From positions 70,586,186-70,650,185 of the forward strand of contig CM056743.1 of the NCBI GenBank assembly GCA_029851415.1: a stretch of DNA of 64,000 nt, in the 5' to 3' direction. The DNA is from Eretmocerus hayati. Taxonomy: Eukaryota > Arthropoda > Insecta > Hymenoptera > Aphelinidae. Below the pieces are notes generated by a model, which saw only the letters and a program-made list of their open reading frames with translations, was not told where the DNA came from and ran no database searches. Position 1 is the stretch's first letter. Every line of letters begins with the position of its first letter. The position numbers and the translations under genes are program-made. Shown one piece after another: positions 54,600 to 64,000 of this stretch.

Positions 54600-56080
54600 C
54601 CCCAAATATTCTCGTGGACTCGTCTCCCGCACTTGTTCTCGCGGATGGAGCGCCGTGATACGACCCGAGAGGCTGGTGGGTTATGATAAATTCGGTTTTT
54701 TCGACGCTCAAGAGCCTTCCTTAAGCACAAAACACAACCCTGAGCGAATCTGGAACATTACCTAACATCTTGAAGCGCGCATGCGCATTTCGTCCTTTTT
54801 CCGTTACGCAGTCCGGGGAGAGGGACTCCGGGTCGCGAATCAGTGTATGTCCGAAACCGAGGTTTTCACACCTCAAAAGTATAGTGAGCTTGGAATAGTG
54901 AGATGCAGACGCAGCAAAAGGATCAAGAGTCCGAGCGTGCAGAGATTATCAGCATTTGCTTCACTTGAAAATAAATGCATATACTTGTTTTGTCTTCTGC
55001 AAAGGAAGACAGAATCAGCAAGATTGTTGCCCAGCTATTCCTCCGAATGTGGACCATTCATTCAAATGTCCATGAACCATCTTGATACTGCAATTGACTT
55101 GATAACACGGTGTTCGAAGCTCCAGCTGGAGTTCCTTCAATTTTTCTTTGCCGGATAAAAACAAGAGACGAAAGAGATTTTTATCGAAAAACAGTTGTAC
55201 ATTTTGCTACATTGGAAGCAAATTCACTCCTCTACCATGAGAAATTTGAGTCATGCTATTCTGATACTGCTATTCGTGTGACCGATTGATAATGATGACC
55301 TTTGCTGTGCCCATGTCTATTGGAAGTTCAATAGCATTTTCATTGGAAGCAAATCTCACGGCCTAAGAAATAGTATTTGAATGACCATCTTTTCCTCATC
55401 ACTTCCATCTAGAGACAAATGTATTGCTTACACGAGGTTTCAAATGAAGAAAAAGATGAGAAACAAGGTTTATGTTATACTTAACTTTGATTTCCTCATC
55501 AGGTGGGACACTACTGTGGTTATTTATTCCTCATCACAGCAGATATCAGATAACAGATATACAATAACAGGTATCTTCTAATTCTATAATAGACGTCTAA
55601 ATTCAGAGATTTAGAGAACTGCTTTCATGAGGCATCATATCAAGGGCAAGACTAGGAGTAGGATGTATCTTGTACTTAATTTGAATCAGGATATGGAAAA
55701 CTCAGAGTTTCAGCTTCAATTCTAGCTAACTCTTGCGACGCGAAACATATTTATTTGAAAGTGCGGGTACTACCTTAAGTGTGTCAACCACATACCTTTA
55801 ATGTAATCAAGAACTTTATGAAATGCCAACAAATTCATGTACTGATGAATTTGTTGGCATATAATCAAGCTCTGGATAACATGATGATCCATAGTTACCA
55901 CACGTTAGAATTGCTCTTTTAGAATCATGATTCCAAATTTCACAAAAAATAGTATGAATTGCCAAGGCTGGTTAGTGTCCAAATGATGACTCGCAAAACT
56001 TATGTGAATATTTTATTTCATTTCATTAAATATCAATAGAGTTATATAATGTAATAGTATTGTACTTGATGCAAGAAATT
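54600..56080. other. No gene recognised; one perfect hairpin
   Basis: The 125-codon frame at 54781-55158 has no recognisable domain. A perfect 16-bp stem (ATGCCAACAAATTCAT) with a 6-nt loop lies at 55823-55860. Confidence 0.35.
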
Positions 56081-56081
56081 T

Positions 56082-56345
56082 TCAAAATGAATGGTAAATG
56101 TCATTCAAACTTTGAAATTGGACCCTTAGGCTATTGTATTTCCGCAACCATGCCTTCCTCTCACTGGGTGAGCAATGATTCTTATTCCTTCCCCAGTGAG
56201 TAGCTAGATCTCTGACAGCTGCCTCATCTATGTGCTCACGCTGCAGATGATTCCACAACCTTGCAACCGGTTTATGGCAGTAAACACAACCAAATTTTTT
56301 TATTCTTGCGGCTTCCATTTTTTGGACCTGTTGATAGAAGTGCAT
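56082..56345 (-). CDS. Small C2H2-like zinc-finger ORF or exon
   Basis: 87 codons. CVYCHKPVARLWNHLQREH gives C-x2-C...H-x4-5-H zinc ligands, followed by an acidic helix (IDEAAVRDLATHW) and SPSERKAWLRKYNSLRVQF. The sequence CTATCAACAG just before an internal ATG (MEAARIKKFG) looks like a splice acceptor, so it may be an exon. Similar single fingers followed by an 'sER...lR' segment occur in animal repetitive or recombinase-associated proteins. The family is not certain. No neighbours of known function. Confidence 0.45.
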   Translation of the reverse strand: MHFYQQVQKMEAARIKKFGCVYCHKPVARLWNHLQREHIDEAAVRDLATHWGRNKNHCSPSERKAWLRKYNSLRVQFQSLNDIYHSF

Positions 56346-56504
56346 CCATAGATTTGAGTAATAATAGCAGCTGATTTTCGAGTCAAATTACTGTTTATTT
56401 TCAAATTTACATATTTTTTTATGCTGACTATTAGTTTATATACTTTTTTTGACCAAATTTTTTGACCAAATCAGCTGCTACTGTTACTCAAACTGTTAAT
56501 TGGA

Positions 56505-57180
56505 CCCCGTGGAAACTGGGGGAAAAAAAGTCCGAGGAAAAATCTGAAAAAATCCACCCTAAGTAAGTCGCATTTTGTCAACCTAATGCCGTTGTCAAAA
56601 ATGTTTGCTCACCCTCTAATTTTTTATAAATAAACATACGAGTTTTACCACCTAGTATTGCCCATTTCTCCGGCTAGAAAGCCGATACGAGGACAAAAAC
56701 TTTTGCTCATCATTGCTTCAACCTCACTTGTATTTGCTCAGGCCTCAGAATTAGATAAATCATCATTAATTTTTAATAAACAATCAAAAACACTTCTTGT
56801 AACTCCAAAGTAATGCGCAGTGCGCATAGGTATAATGTCGAGCGGCGCGCATGCGCACTGCGCATTGTACAGTACTTAGAGATGGAAAAAGTGTTTTTGA
56901 TTGTTTATTAAAAATTGATGATGATTTATCCAATTCTGAGGGCTGAGCAAATACAAGTGAGGTTGAAGCAACGATGAGCAAATGTTTTTGTCCTCGTATC
57001 GGCTTTCTATGCGGAGAAATGGGCAACACTAGGTGGTATAAGTCGAATGTTCATTTATAAAAAATTTGAGGGTGAGCAAACATTTTTAACAACGGCATTA
57101 GCTTGACAAAATGCGACTCACTTAGTGCAAATTTCTTCAGATTTTTCCTCGGACATTTTTTTCCCCAGTTTCCACGCAGT
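56505..57180. mobile_element. Palindromic MITE, hAT-like target duplication
   Basis: Inverted ends contain GTGGAAACTGGGG, then TCCGAGGAAAAATCTG. Arms extend to near the centre at about 56840. AATTGGA occurs at both borders in direct orientation (56498-56504, 57182-57188), an 8-bp duplication with one mismatch if the preceding base is included. No coding content; the minus frame 56784-57029 is within the arms. Confidence 0.72.
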
Positions 57181-57208
57181 CAATTGGAGCGAGTAATCTA
57201 TCATAAGC

Positions 57209-57850
57209 AAGCACAGGTTGGCACCAACTTTGTCAGGTGTAGAAGTTCTAAAGGATGATTTAGATACAAAAAAATAGCTCATTCCGAAATAGCGTTCTAT
57301 AAGAACTCCTTATCCCTGTATTTTTTATAATCAATCGATGACTATGCGCATTGCATTCAACGCTACGTGGCTTCCCTGTAGCTCGTACCGACGCGCGAGT
57401 GGACTTAACAAATTTTAATTCTCCTGATAAAAATACTTCTTCCACGGTTTTGCAATCTAATGATTTGTTTTGCTGCAATTCATACAATCATATATCTCCC
57501 CCAAGGTCCAGATCACCAGCTGTACTACGTTGCGTGATCCGCGTGGTGATCTGGACTCCAGATGTGATGAATTATTATATGAATTGTAAAACAACGAATT
57601 ATCGGATCCCAAAACTGTGAAGGAGGAGTTCTTATTAGGAGAACTGGAATTTTTTAAGTCTACTTGCGCGTCGGTGCGAGTTACAAGAAAGCCACACAGC
57701 GTTCAATGCAATGCGCATAGTCATCGATTAATTATAAAAAATGCAGGAATAAGGAGTTTTTGTGGAACGCGTTTTCGGGATAAGTGTTTTTTTCTTATCT
57801 AAATCACTCTTTAGACCTTCTATAATCGACAAAATTGGTGCCAACTTAGC
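57209..57850. mobile_element. Foldback element, TTGGCACCAA ends
   Basis: Ends GTTGGCACCAACTTTGTC (left) and GACAAAATTGGTGCCAAC (right). Arms contain ATCGATGACTATGCGCATTG-type sequence in both orientations. The centre holds a CCAGATCACCAGCTG / CGTGGTGATCTGG hairpin. Non-coding. Confidence 0.68.
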
Positions 57851-57995
57851 AAGCACAAGTTGGCATCAACTTTGCCAGGTATAAAATTCTAAAAAGTGAT
57901 CTAGATATCAAAAAACTCCTTATTCCTGTATGTTCTTTAATTAATCGATGACAATACGCATTGCATCCAACGCTGTGTGGCTTCCTCGAGGGGTG
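57850..57995. repeat. Extra direct copy of the foldback arm
   Basis: Repeats 57209-57384 in direct orientation (AAGCACAAGTTGGCATCAAC ... GTGTGGCTTCC), lying between two foldbacks, so it is either a truncated third copy or part of a compound element. Confidence 0.65.
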
Positions 57996-58039
57996 TCTCA
58001 CTGAATGGTAGTCTATTTCGCTGCCGGCCGCTGTTGGTC

Positions 58040-58712
58040 GCATGAGATAAGTGATCCTGGCATCGAAATTGTCAGCTACAGGAATTCCAAAAAGAGGGAT
58101 CGATACTCTAGAAACTCCTCCATACAAATCCGCACTGAGAAAAACTCCTCCAGCCTCCAATTTTCCGAGATTATTGATAAACACGCTGGAACCAAGCACC
58201 CCAGTACGCCTCTTCTACTGCACGTGGAGACGTGTTCGTGGTATGGAAATACTTGTGTTGAAAAAAGAAAATACCCGTCTCCTTGGAAATCTCTTGCTTC
58301 CCGCTAGTTTTTCCACACTCGGAATTGTTGCCCATAAGCATGAAAATCCAGATCATTCGCTGTCTTACACAACGTCCATGCGTAACTTACGCAAGACAGC
58401 TGGTGATCTGGACTTTCGTGCTTGTCGACAACAATTCCCAGTATGGAAAAACTAACAGAAAGCAAGAGATTTTCGAGGATACGGGTGTTTTCTTTTTTCG
58501 ACACAAGTATTTCTATACCGCGAACATGTCTCCGCGTGCAGTAGGAGGGACGTACTGCTTGGTTTCAGTTCGTTTATCAATAATCTTGGAAAATTGGAGG
58601 GTGGAGGTGTTTTTCTAAGCGCGAATTCGTATGTAGGAGTTTTGAAAGTATCGACTTCTTCTTTTGGAATTCCTGTAGCTGACAATTTCGGTGCCAAGAT
58701 CACTAACTGATC
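58040..58712. mobile_element. Second foldback element
   Basis: Arms of ~320 bp: 58040-58375 (GTGATCCTGGCATCGAAATT, then TGTCAGCTACAGGAATTCC) face 58395-58712 in inverted order. The centre is a short hairpin at ~58380 (GCGTAACTTACGC). The end word GACAATTTCGGTGCCAAG is related to the 57.2-kb foldback end, so one family is likely. Confidence 0.7.
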
Positions 58713-60320
58713 CAGACTTGGGCTGGATCATCTTTCATTAAGAGACAATTGGGAGCACAAGAAGTGAGAATGCTTGGGGAATTTCCACGTCAAATGAGAT
58801 CAAGGGCTGGAATTGAAACTTTGGAGAGCGGACTGAAAATGGAGAATATCCATGGATATATCGGTACATTTGAAGTTTGTGCTGAGTACAGTATTGAGAC
58901 AGGCTGGTTTTTGAATCATCCTAAGCGATTACAGTCATGGCAAGATTGATTGACGTCCTCGAAAAAAATTACTGTAGGAGAGAAGATGAAAAAAGAGCTG
59001 GTCAACTTAAGAAGTTCCAAGAATACTTGTAGAATAAGCCCGTTTACGGGGTGAGTATGAGTCCTACTTGTCTAAGATGAATTGATCGTCTGTCATTGTT
59101 TCTACTCACAGATAAACAACCGAGAAGATGGGTGATATTTCCGCCTGTTGTTGAATTTTTCTTGTATTATATCGATTGTATTAATATCAATTAATGTTTT
59201 TCTTCAATTATTTTAGACGATATTCCGATTGAATTTTGATAATGAATATATACCACCATATTATTAAGGCGAATGTAGTCTCGTTCATTCGAATGACGTA
59301 GAAGTATCTTTGACTTTGACACCGCTTAGGAAAAGAGTACAAGAAAAAGGTACGAGGAGAAGTGTGAATATAATTCCATTACTCTCGTCCAATCATAGCG
59401 AATAGTGTAAGCTGGTTTCATTCTTACGGCAACCAAGATTATCAAGACTAAACCACTCAGCTTTGAGAGACCCAATACATTAAACCTGGAGGCAATGCAT
59501 GATTGCAATGCAAAATTGCATGATTCAAGTGACCAAGTGCCTACTACTTCACTTTTCCAAAAGTCTAAGTTGGCGAGTATGACCATCTTTCACCCCTACA
59601 GCTCCATCTGGGACCAAAATATGGTACTCAGCTCTTCAGAGTCATGAGATCAGGTCAAACATGGCTCGAGGAGCAGAATGGACAGTAAAAGAGGGGATTG
59701 TTGAGCAATATCGGGTTGTCGAAATTGTCCCGTCATAAAGATGAACTTCTCGGATGATGATTTTATCTGAATCACGAGTCAGATCCAGATGTCCCTCATC
59801 ATTTGTCTATACAAAGGCGAGTCAAAGCTCGAAGCTCAAAAGACTGGTGAACCTTACTCTGTATTCGGAAAACTTAACGTGAGGATGGATCGATCCACGA
59901 GATTTCTCATAGCAACCTGGTGGATCGAAAGAGTACCCTCCTACCGATACGATTCATAAGGAAATTTGACGTGGTAGCTTAACAACGCGATACACTTATC
60001 CTGGTATGACGCACAGTGGAACAAACAAGTTTTTGGATCATCCGTCTTCACGTAAAATCGCAACCGATTGACACATGCGCAAACGCAGGAGGTTGTTCTC
60101 AATCATCCAAAAATTTTTCGTTTGCGGATTTGTCGACCGATTGCAAATTCAGGTCACGATTAAGTATCTAAAAATTTGCTTAACTCACTGTGTGACGGGG
60201 TTTTTTAAGTAATGGAAATGACGTCCGTTCAGCCTTCATACCGGTAGATTTCGAATTGAGAGCTTGCGAAACTCATGCAAGTGACATGAAGCTTCGTAAC
60301 ACACAGTTATCCAGGTAATG
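58713..60320. other. No gene recognised (1.6 kb)
   Basis: Open frames 58749-58949 and 59326-59586 lack recognisable motifs. No repeats are apparent before the satellite begins. Confidence 0.35.
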
Positions 60321-60324
60321 TTTG

Positions 60325-63300
60325 ATACTTCGAATGGATGTGTGGGTGGCGAATGTCCCGGAGAGGAGAATCGAACAGCAGGGAGCGAGGTGACGTACAA
60401 GAACGGGTCACGTGGATCGGTCATCTCTGGCGCATACGGTAGGGGGATTCGTGCTTGCATCGACGGGAAGGACGGGATAGTCTTGATTGTTCCTGAATTG
60501 GATATGTGCAGCGACTTTTCCTGGAGGTCCGGGAAGGTTTTTTTTGACTTAAAAGGGTCCAAAGAGCGGAATAGAACAGTAAAAGGGCGGAATCCCGTGG
60601 ATCGTGGGTCTAGGGAACTTGAGCTTTTCTGGTGAGACAGTCTTATGAGATATAAAGTTGCATGACTGAAATCCATGAAAATGGATCGGTGATCTCTGAA
60701 GCTGGGATCGCTCGGGCTCAACAGCAATTCTCAGACAATTTCTCGAGCCGCGGATGTCCCGAGGGGCGTGACCGAACAGTAAAAGGGCGAATCCTCGTTC
60801 AAGATCAAGTACCGTCAATGCGGCGCTTTCCCGACGAATGCTAAAGGAATTCGTGGATGCTCCGACGAGGACTATGGGATACCCTAAATTGTCCCTAAAG
60901 TGGGATGTGCATTGATCCTTTTGGGGTATCCGAGATTATTTCCTGGGTCGGATGTGGCCCAGGGAGCTTGATAGGAGAGTGAGAGTGTGACATGGCGTAG
61001 ATTATTATCGGTCTGCAGGACGTAGGGTCCATGGTCATCCGGTATCCAGAGAGGTATGGTAGCATGGCTGAGCTGTATGGAATTGTATCGATGGTTCCCG
61101 GAGTCAAGACCTGCATCGGCTTGACCGGGATATGTCGGATTTATTCCCGGGTAGCGGATGTTCCGCGGAATGAAATCGAACAGTAAGAGGGCGAATTGAC
61201 GGTAAAGACCGGATCTCGTCGTTCGGTCTTGCCTAGCACACACGGAGGAGAAATTTGTGGTTGCATTGACGAGAACGAAAAGATCATCTCGATCGTTCCT
61301 GTATCGGGCATGTGCAGCGAGTCTCGCGGTGGTCATGAATAAATCTCCTGATCGATTATGGTCCAGAGAACGGGATAGAACAGTAAAAGGGCGGACTACC
61401 GTGGATAGAGGGTCGGGTATATCATGCTCCCTGGTGATACAGTATTTGGACGTATATACATGCATCGCTCAACTCATGAATCTGTATGAATGATTCCTCA
61501 AGTAGAAATCTGCATGGGCTGGGCCGGATAACTTTGATGATTCTATAGGTCGCGGATGGCCTGCTGAGCATAATCGAACAGTAAAGGAGTGGTCCGCCCT
61601 ACATGATCTAGGCTCCTAGATCCGTCTTCTTCTCCACGAATGGTAAAGGGCTTCCTTCAGCGATGCAACCATATATCTCCGAATACTGTATCACCAGGGC
61701 GTAATATCCCTGAACCCTCTATCCACGGTAATCCGCCCTTTTACTGTTCTATCCCGTTCTCCGGAGCACAATCGTTCCGGAATATATTCGCGGAGAGAGT
61801 CGGATAACTCCCTAGGTCGCGAATGTCGGAGTAGCAAAATGGAACAGTAAGAGGGCGGATTCCCATACAAAACGGGGTATGGTGGATCGGACTTCTCTGA
61901 CGAGTACGGCTGGGAAATTCGTCGTTTCGTCGACGAGAACGACGAGATTGTTTAGATCGTAACTGAAGTGGACAAAAGCAGTGACTCTCCCCGGGGGTCC
62001 GGATAGATTTCTTCAGTCGAATTATGCCCAGGGAGAAGGATCTTAGAGTAAGAGTGTTGAATGCCGTGGAATATCGGTCTGGAGAACTTAGGCTACATAG
62101 TTATTCACTATTCAGAGGAGTATGGTAGCCTGGCTGTGCTGTATGGAATTGTATCGATGTATCCCGGAGTTCCGATCTGCATCGGCTTGACCGGGATATT
62201 TGCAATGAATCGCTGGGGTGCGGATGTCCCGGGGAGCAGGATTGAACAGTACGAAGGCGAATTGCCGTACAAGACCAGATCTCGTCGATCGGTCTTGCCT
62301 AGCACATACGGTAGAGAAATTTGTGGTTGCATTGACGAGAACTAAGATATTATCTCGATCCTCCCTGTATCGGGCATGTGCAGCGACTCTCCCGGGGGTC
62401 CGGGTTGATTTCTTCAGTCGAATTATGCCCAGGGAGAAGGATCTTATAGTAAAAGTGTTGAATGCCGTGGATTATCGGTCTGGAGAACTTAGGCTACATA
62501 GTTATTCACTATTCAGAGAAGTATCTTAGCCCCGCTGAGCTCTATGGAATTCTATCGATGGTTCCCGGAGTCGAGATCTGCATCGGCTCGACCGGGATAC
62601 TTGGAATGGATGTGTGGGTGGCGAATGTTCCGGAGAGGAGAATCGAACAGTAAGAGAGCGAGGTGACGTACGAGACCGGGTCACGTGGATCGGTCATCTC
62701 TGGCGCATACGGTAGGGGGATCCGTTCTTGCATCGACGGGAAGGAAGAGATAGTATTGATTGTTTCTGAATCGGATATGTGCAGCGACTTTTCCTGGAGG
62801 TCCGGGAAGGTTTTTTTCTGACTGAAAACGGTCCAAAGAGCGGAATAGAACAGTAAAAGGGCGGAATCCCGTGTATCGTGGGTCTAGGGAACTTTAGCTT
62901 TTCTGGTGAGACAGTCTTATGAGATATAAAGTTTCATTACTGAAATCCATGAAAATGAATCGTCGATCTGTGAAGCTGGGATCGCTCGGCCTCAACAGCA
63001 ATTCTCAGACAATTCCTCGAGCCGCGGATGTCCCGAGGGGCGAGACCGAACAGTGAAAGGGCGAATCCTCGTTCAAGATCAAGTACCGTCAATGCGGCGC
63101 TTTCCCGACGAATGGTAAAGGAATTCGTGGATGCTCCGACGAGGACTATGGGATACCCTAAATTGTCCCTAAAGTGGGATGTGCATTGATCCTTTTGGGG
63201 TATCCGAGATTATTTCCTGGGTCGGATGTGGCCCAGGGAGCATGATAGAAGAGTGAGAGTGTGACATGGCGTAGATTATTATCGGTCTGCAGGACGTAGG

Positions 63301-64000
63301 GTCCATGGTCATCCGGGATCCAGAGAGGTATGGTAGCATGGCTGAGCTGTATGGAATTGTATCGATGGTTCCCGGAGTCAAGACCTGCATCGGCTTGACC
63401 GGGATATGTCGGATTTATTCCCGGGTAGCGGATGTTCCGCGGAACGAAATCGAACAGTAAGAGGGCGAATTGACGGTAAAGACCAGATCTCGTCGTTCGG
63501 TCTTGCCTAGCTTATACGGAGGAGAAATTTGTGGTTGCATTGACGAGAACGAAGAGATCATCTCGATCGTTCCCGTATCGGGCATGTGCAGTGACTCTCG
63601 CGGTGGTCCAGGATAGTTCTCCTGATCGATTCTGGTCCAGAGAACGGGATAGAACAGTAAAAGGGCGGACTACCGTGGATAGAGGGTCGGGTATATCATG
63701 CTCCCTGGTGATACAGGATTTGGACGTATATACATGCATCGCTCAACTCATGAATCTGTATGAATGATTCCTCAAGTAGAAATCTGCATGGGCTGGGCCG
63801 GATAACTTTGATGATTCTATAGGTCGCGGATGGCCTGCTGAGCATAATCGAACAGTAAAGGAGTGGTCCGCCCTACATGATCTAGGCTCCTAGATCCGTC
63901 TTCTTCTCCACGAATGGTAAAGGGCTTCCTTCAGCGATGCAACCATATATCTCCGAATACTGTATCACCAGGGCGTAATATCCCTGAACCCTCGATCCAC
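60325..64000. repeat. Higher-order satellite array (unit ~2.27 kb, subunit ~200 bp)
   Basis: A 2.27-kb segment is repeated in direct orientation: for example GTGCATTGAT at 60905 and 63181 (offset 2276), CGCATACGGT at 60431 and 62704 (offset 2273). Within it the word GAACAGTAAAAGGGCGGA or a variant recurs about every 200 bp (near 60371, 60564, 60777, 61171, 61378, 61579, 61844, 62246, 62648), with one inverted copy near 61740. Frames remain open in places but differ between subunits and are not genes. The array runs off the window. Confidence 0.88.

Noticed and set aside
54781..55158. 125-codon plus-strand ORF as a host gene
   Set aside because: No recognisable domain, no splice or promoter context, average composition.
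60318..62529. ORFs of 70-193 codons in the right end
   Set aside because: They lie in the higher-order satellite and are not conserved in frame between subunits.

Overview
The window is eukaryotic nuclear DNA, most likely from an animal and probably an arthropod. Evidence: GT-AG introns of 60-80 nt, a hAT-type transposase, an LTR retrotransposon, an errantivirus/baculovirus-F-like env relic, a Polinton/Maverick (adintovirus-like) element, many foldback elements, and a satellite array. I see no convincing ordinary host gene. Almost everything identifiable is mobile or repetitive. Species cannot be fixed from the sequence alone.

Layout. 0.4-2.5 kb: a hAT-like transposase ORF with one in-frame stop. 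4.2-11.3 kb: a minus-strand LTR retrotransposon (two ~1.06 kb LTRs, ATAC target duplication, primer-binding site, RT scrap, GC-rich interior). Its 3' LTR is split by a 2.8-kb foldback element (FB1); the other LTR preserves the empty site. 12.4-13.1 kb: two tRNA-derived SINE-like units. 14.4-15.75 kb: a second foldback of the same type (FB2). 18.2-19.7 kb: palindromic and TIR-type repeats. 21.0-21.8 kb: env-like remnant. 21.8-29.9 kb: an outer foldback with ~1.5-kb arms into which at least four further elements are nested, carrying tRNA-like modules in inverted pairs. 30.0 kb: small palindromic MITE.

31.0-47.3 kb: the centrepiece, a Polinton/adintovirus-like element of at least 16.3 kb. Left block (minus): spliced coiled-coil gene, DUF8207-like gene, packaging ATPase. 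Central block (plus): PLA2-domain protein, adenain-like cysteine protease, minor capsid (penton-like), small basic protein, double-jelly-roll major capsid, conserved 'FIVKE' protein, coiled-coil protein, RVE integrase with a chromodomain-like tail. Right block: protein-primed-type family B DNA polymerase (minus), a tandem duplication, a probable OB-fold-like protein and a spliced gene (plus). The set covers replication, integration, capsid building, maturation and packaging. Most genes are damaged by single in-frame stops or frameshifts, so this is a fairly young but defective copy. Three genes have clear spliceosomal introns.

47.3-60.2 kb: mostly unrecognised DNA with a GA microsatellite, several palindromic elements (51.1-52.3, 56.5-57.2, 57.2-58.7 kb), a repeat with AATAGCGGACAC motifs near 53.1-53.9 kb, and one small zinc-finger ORF. 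60.3 kb to the end: a higher-order satellite with a ~2.27-kb repeat unit made of ~200-bp subunits. Coordinates of repeat borders were read by eye and may be off by a few bases; family assignments rest on motif recognition, not on searches.
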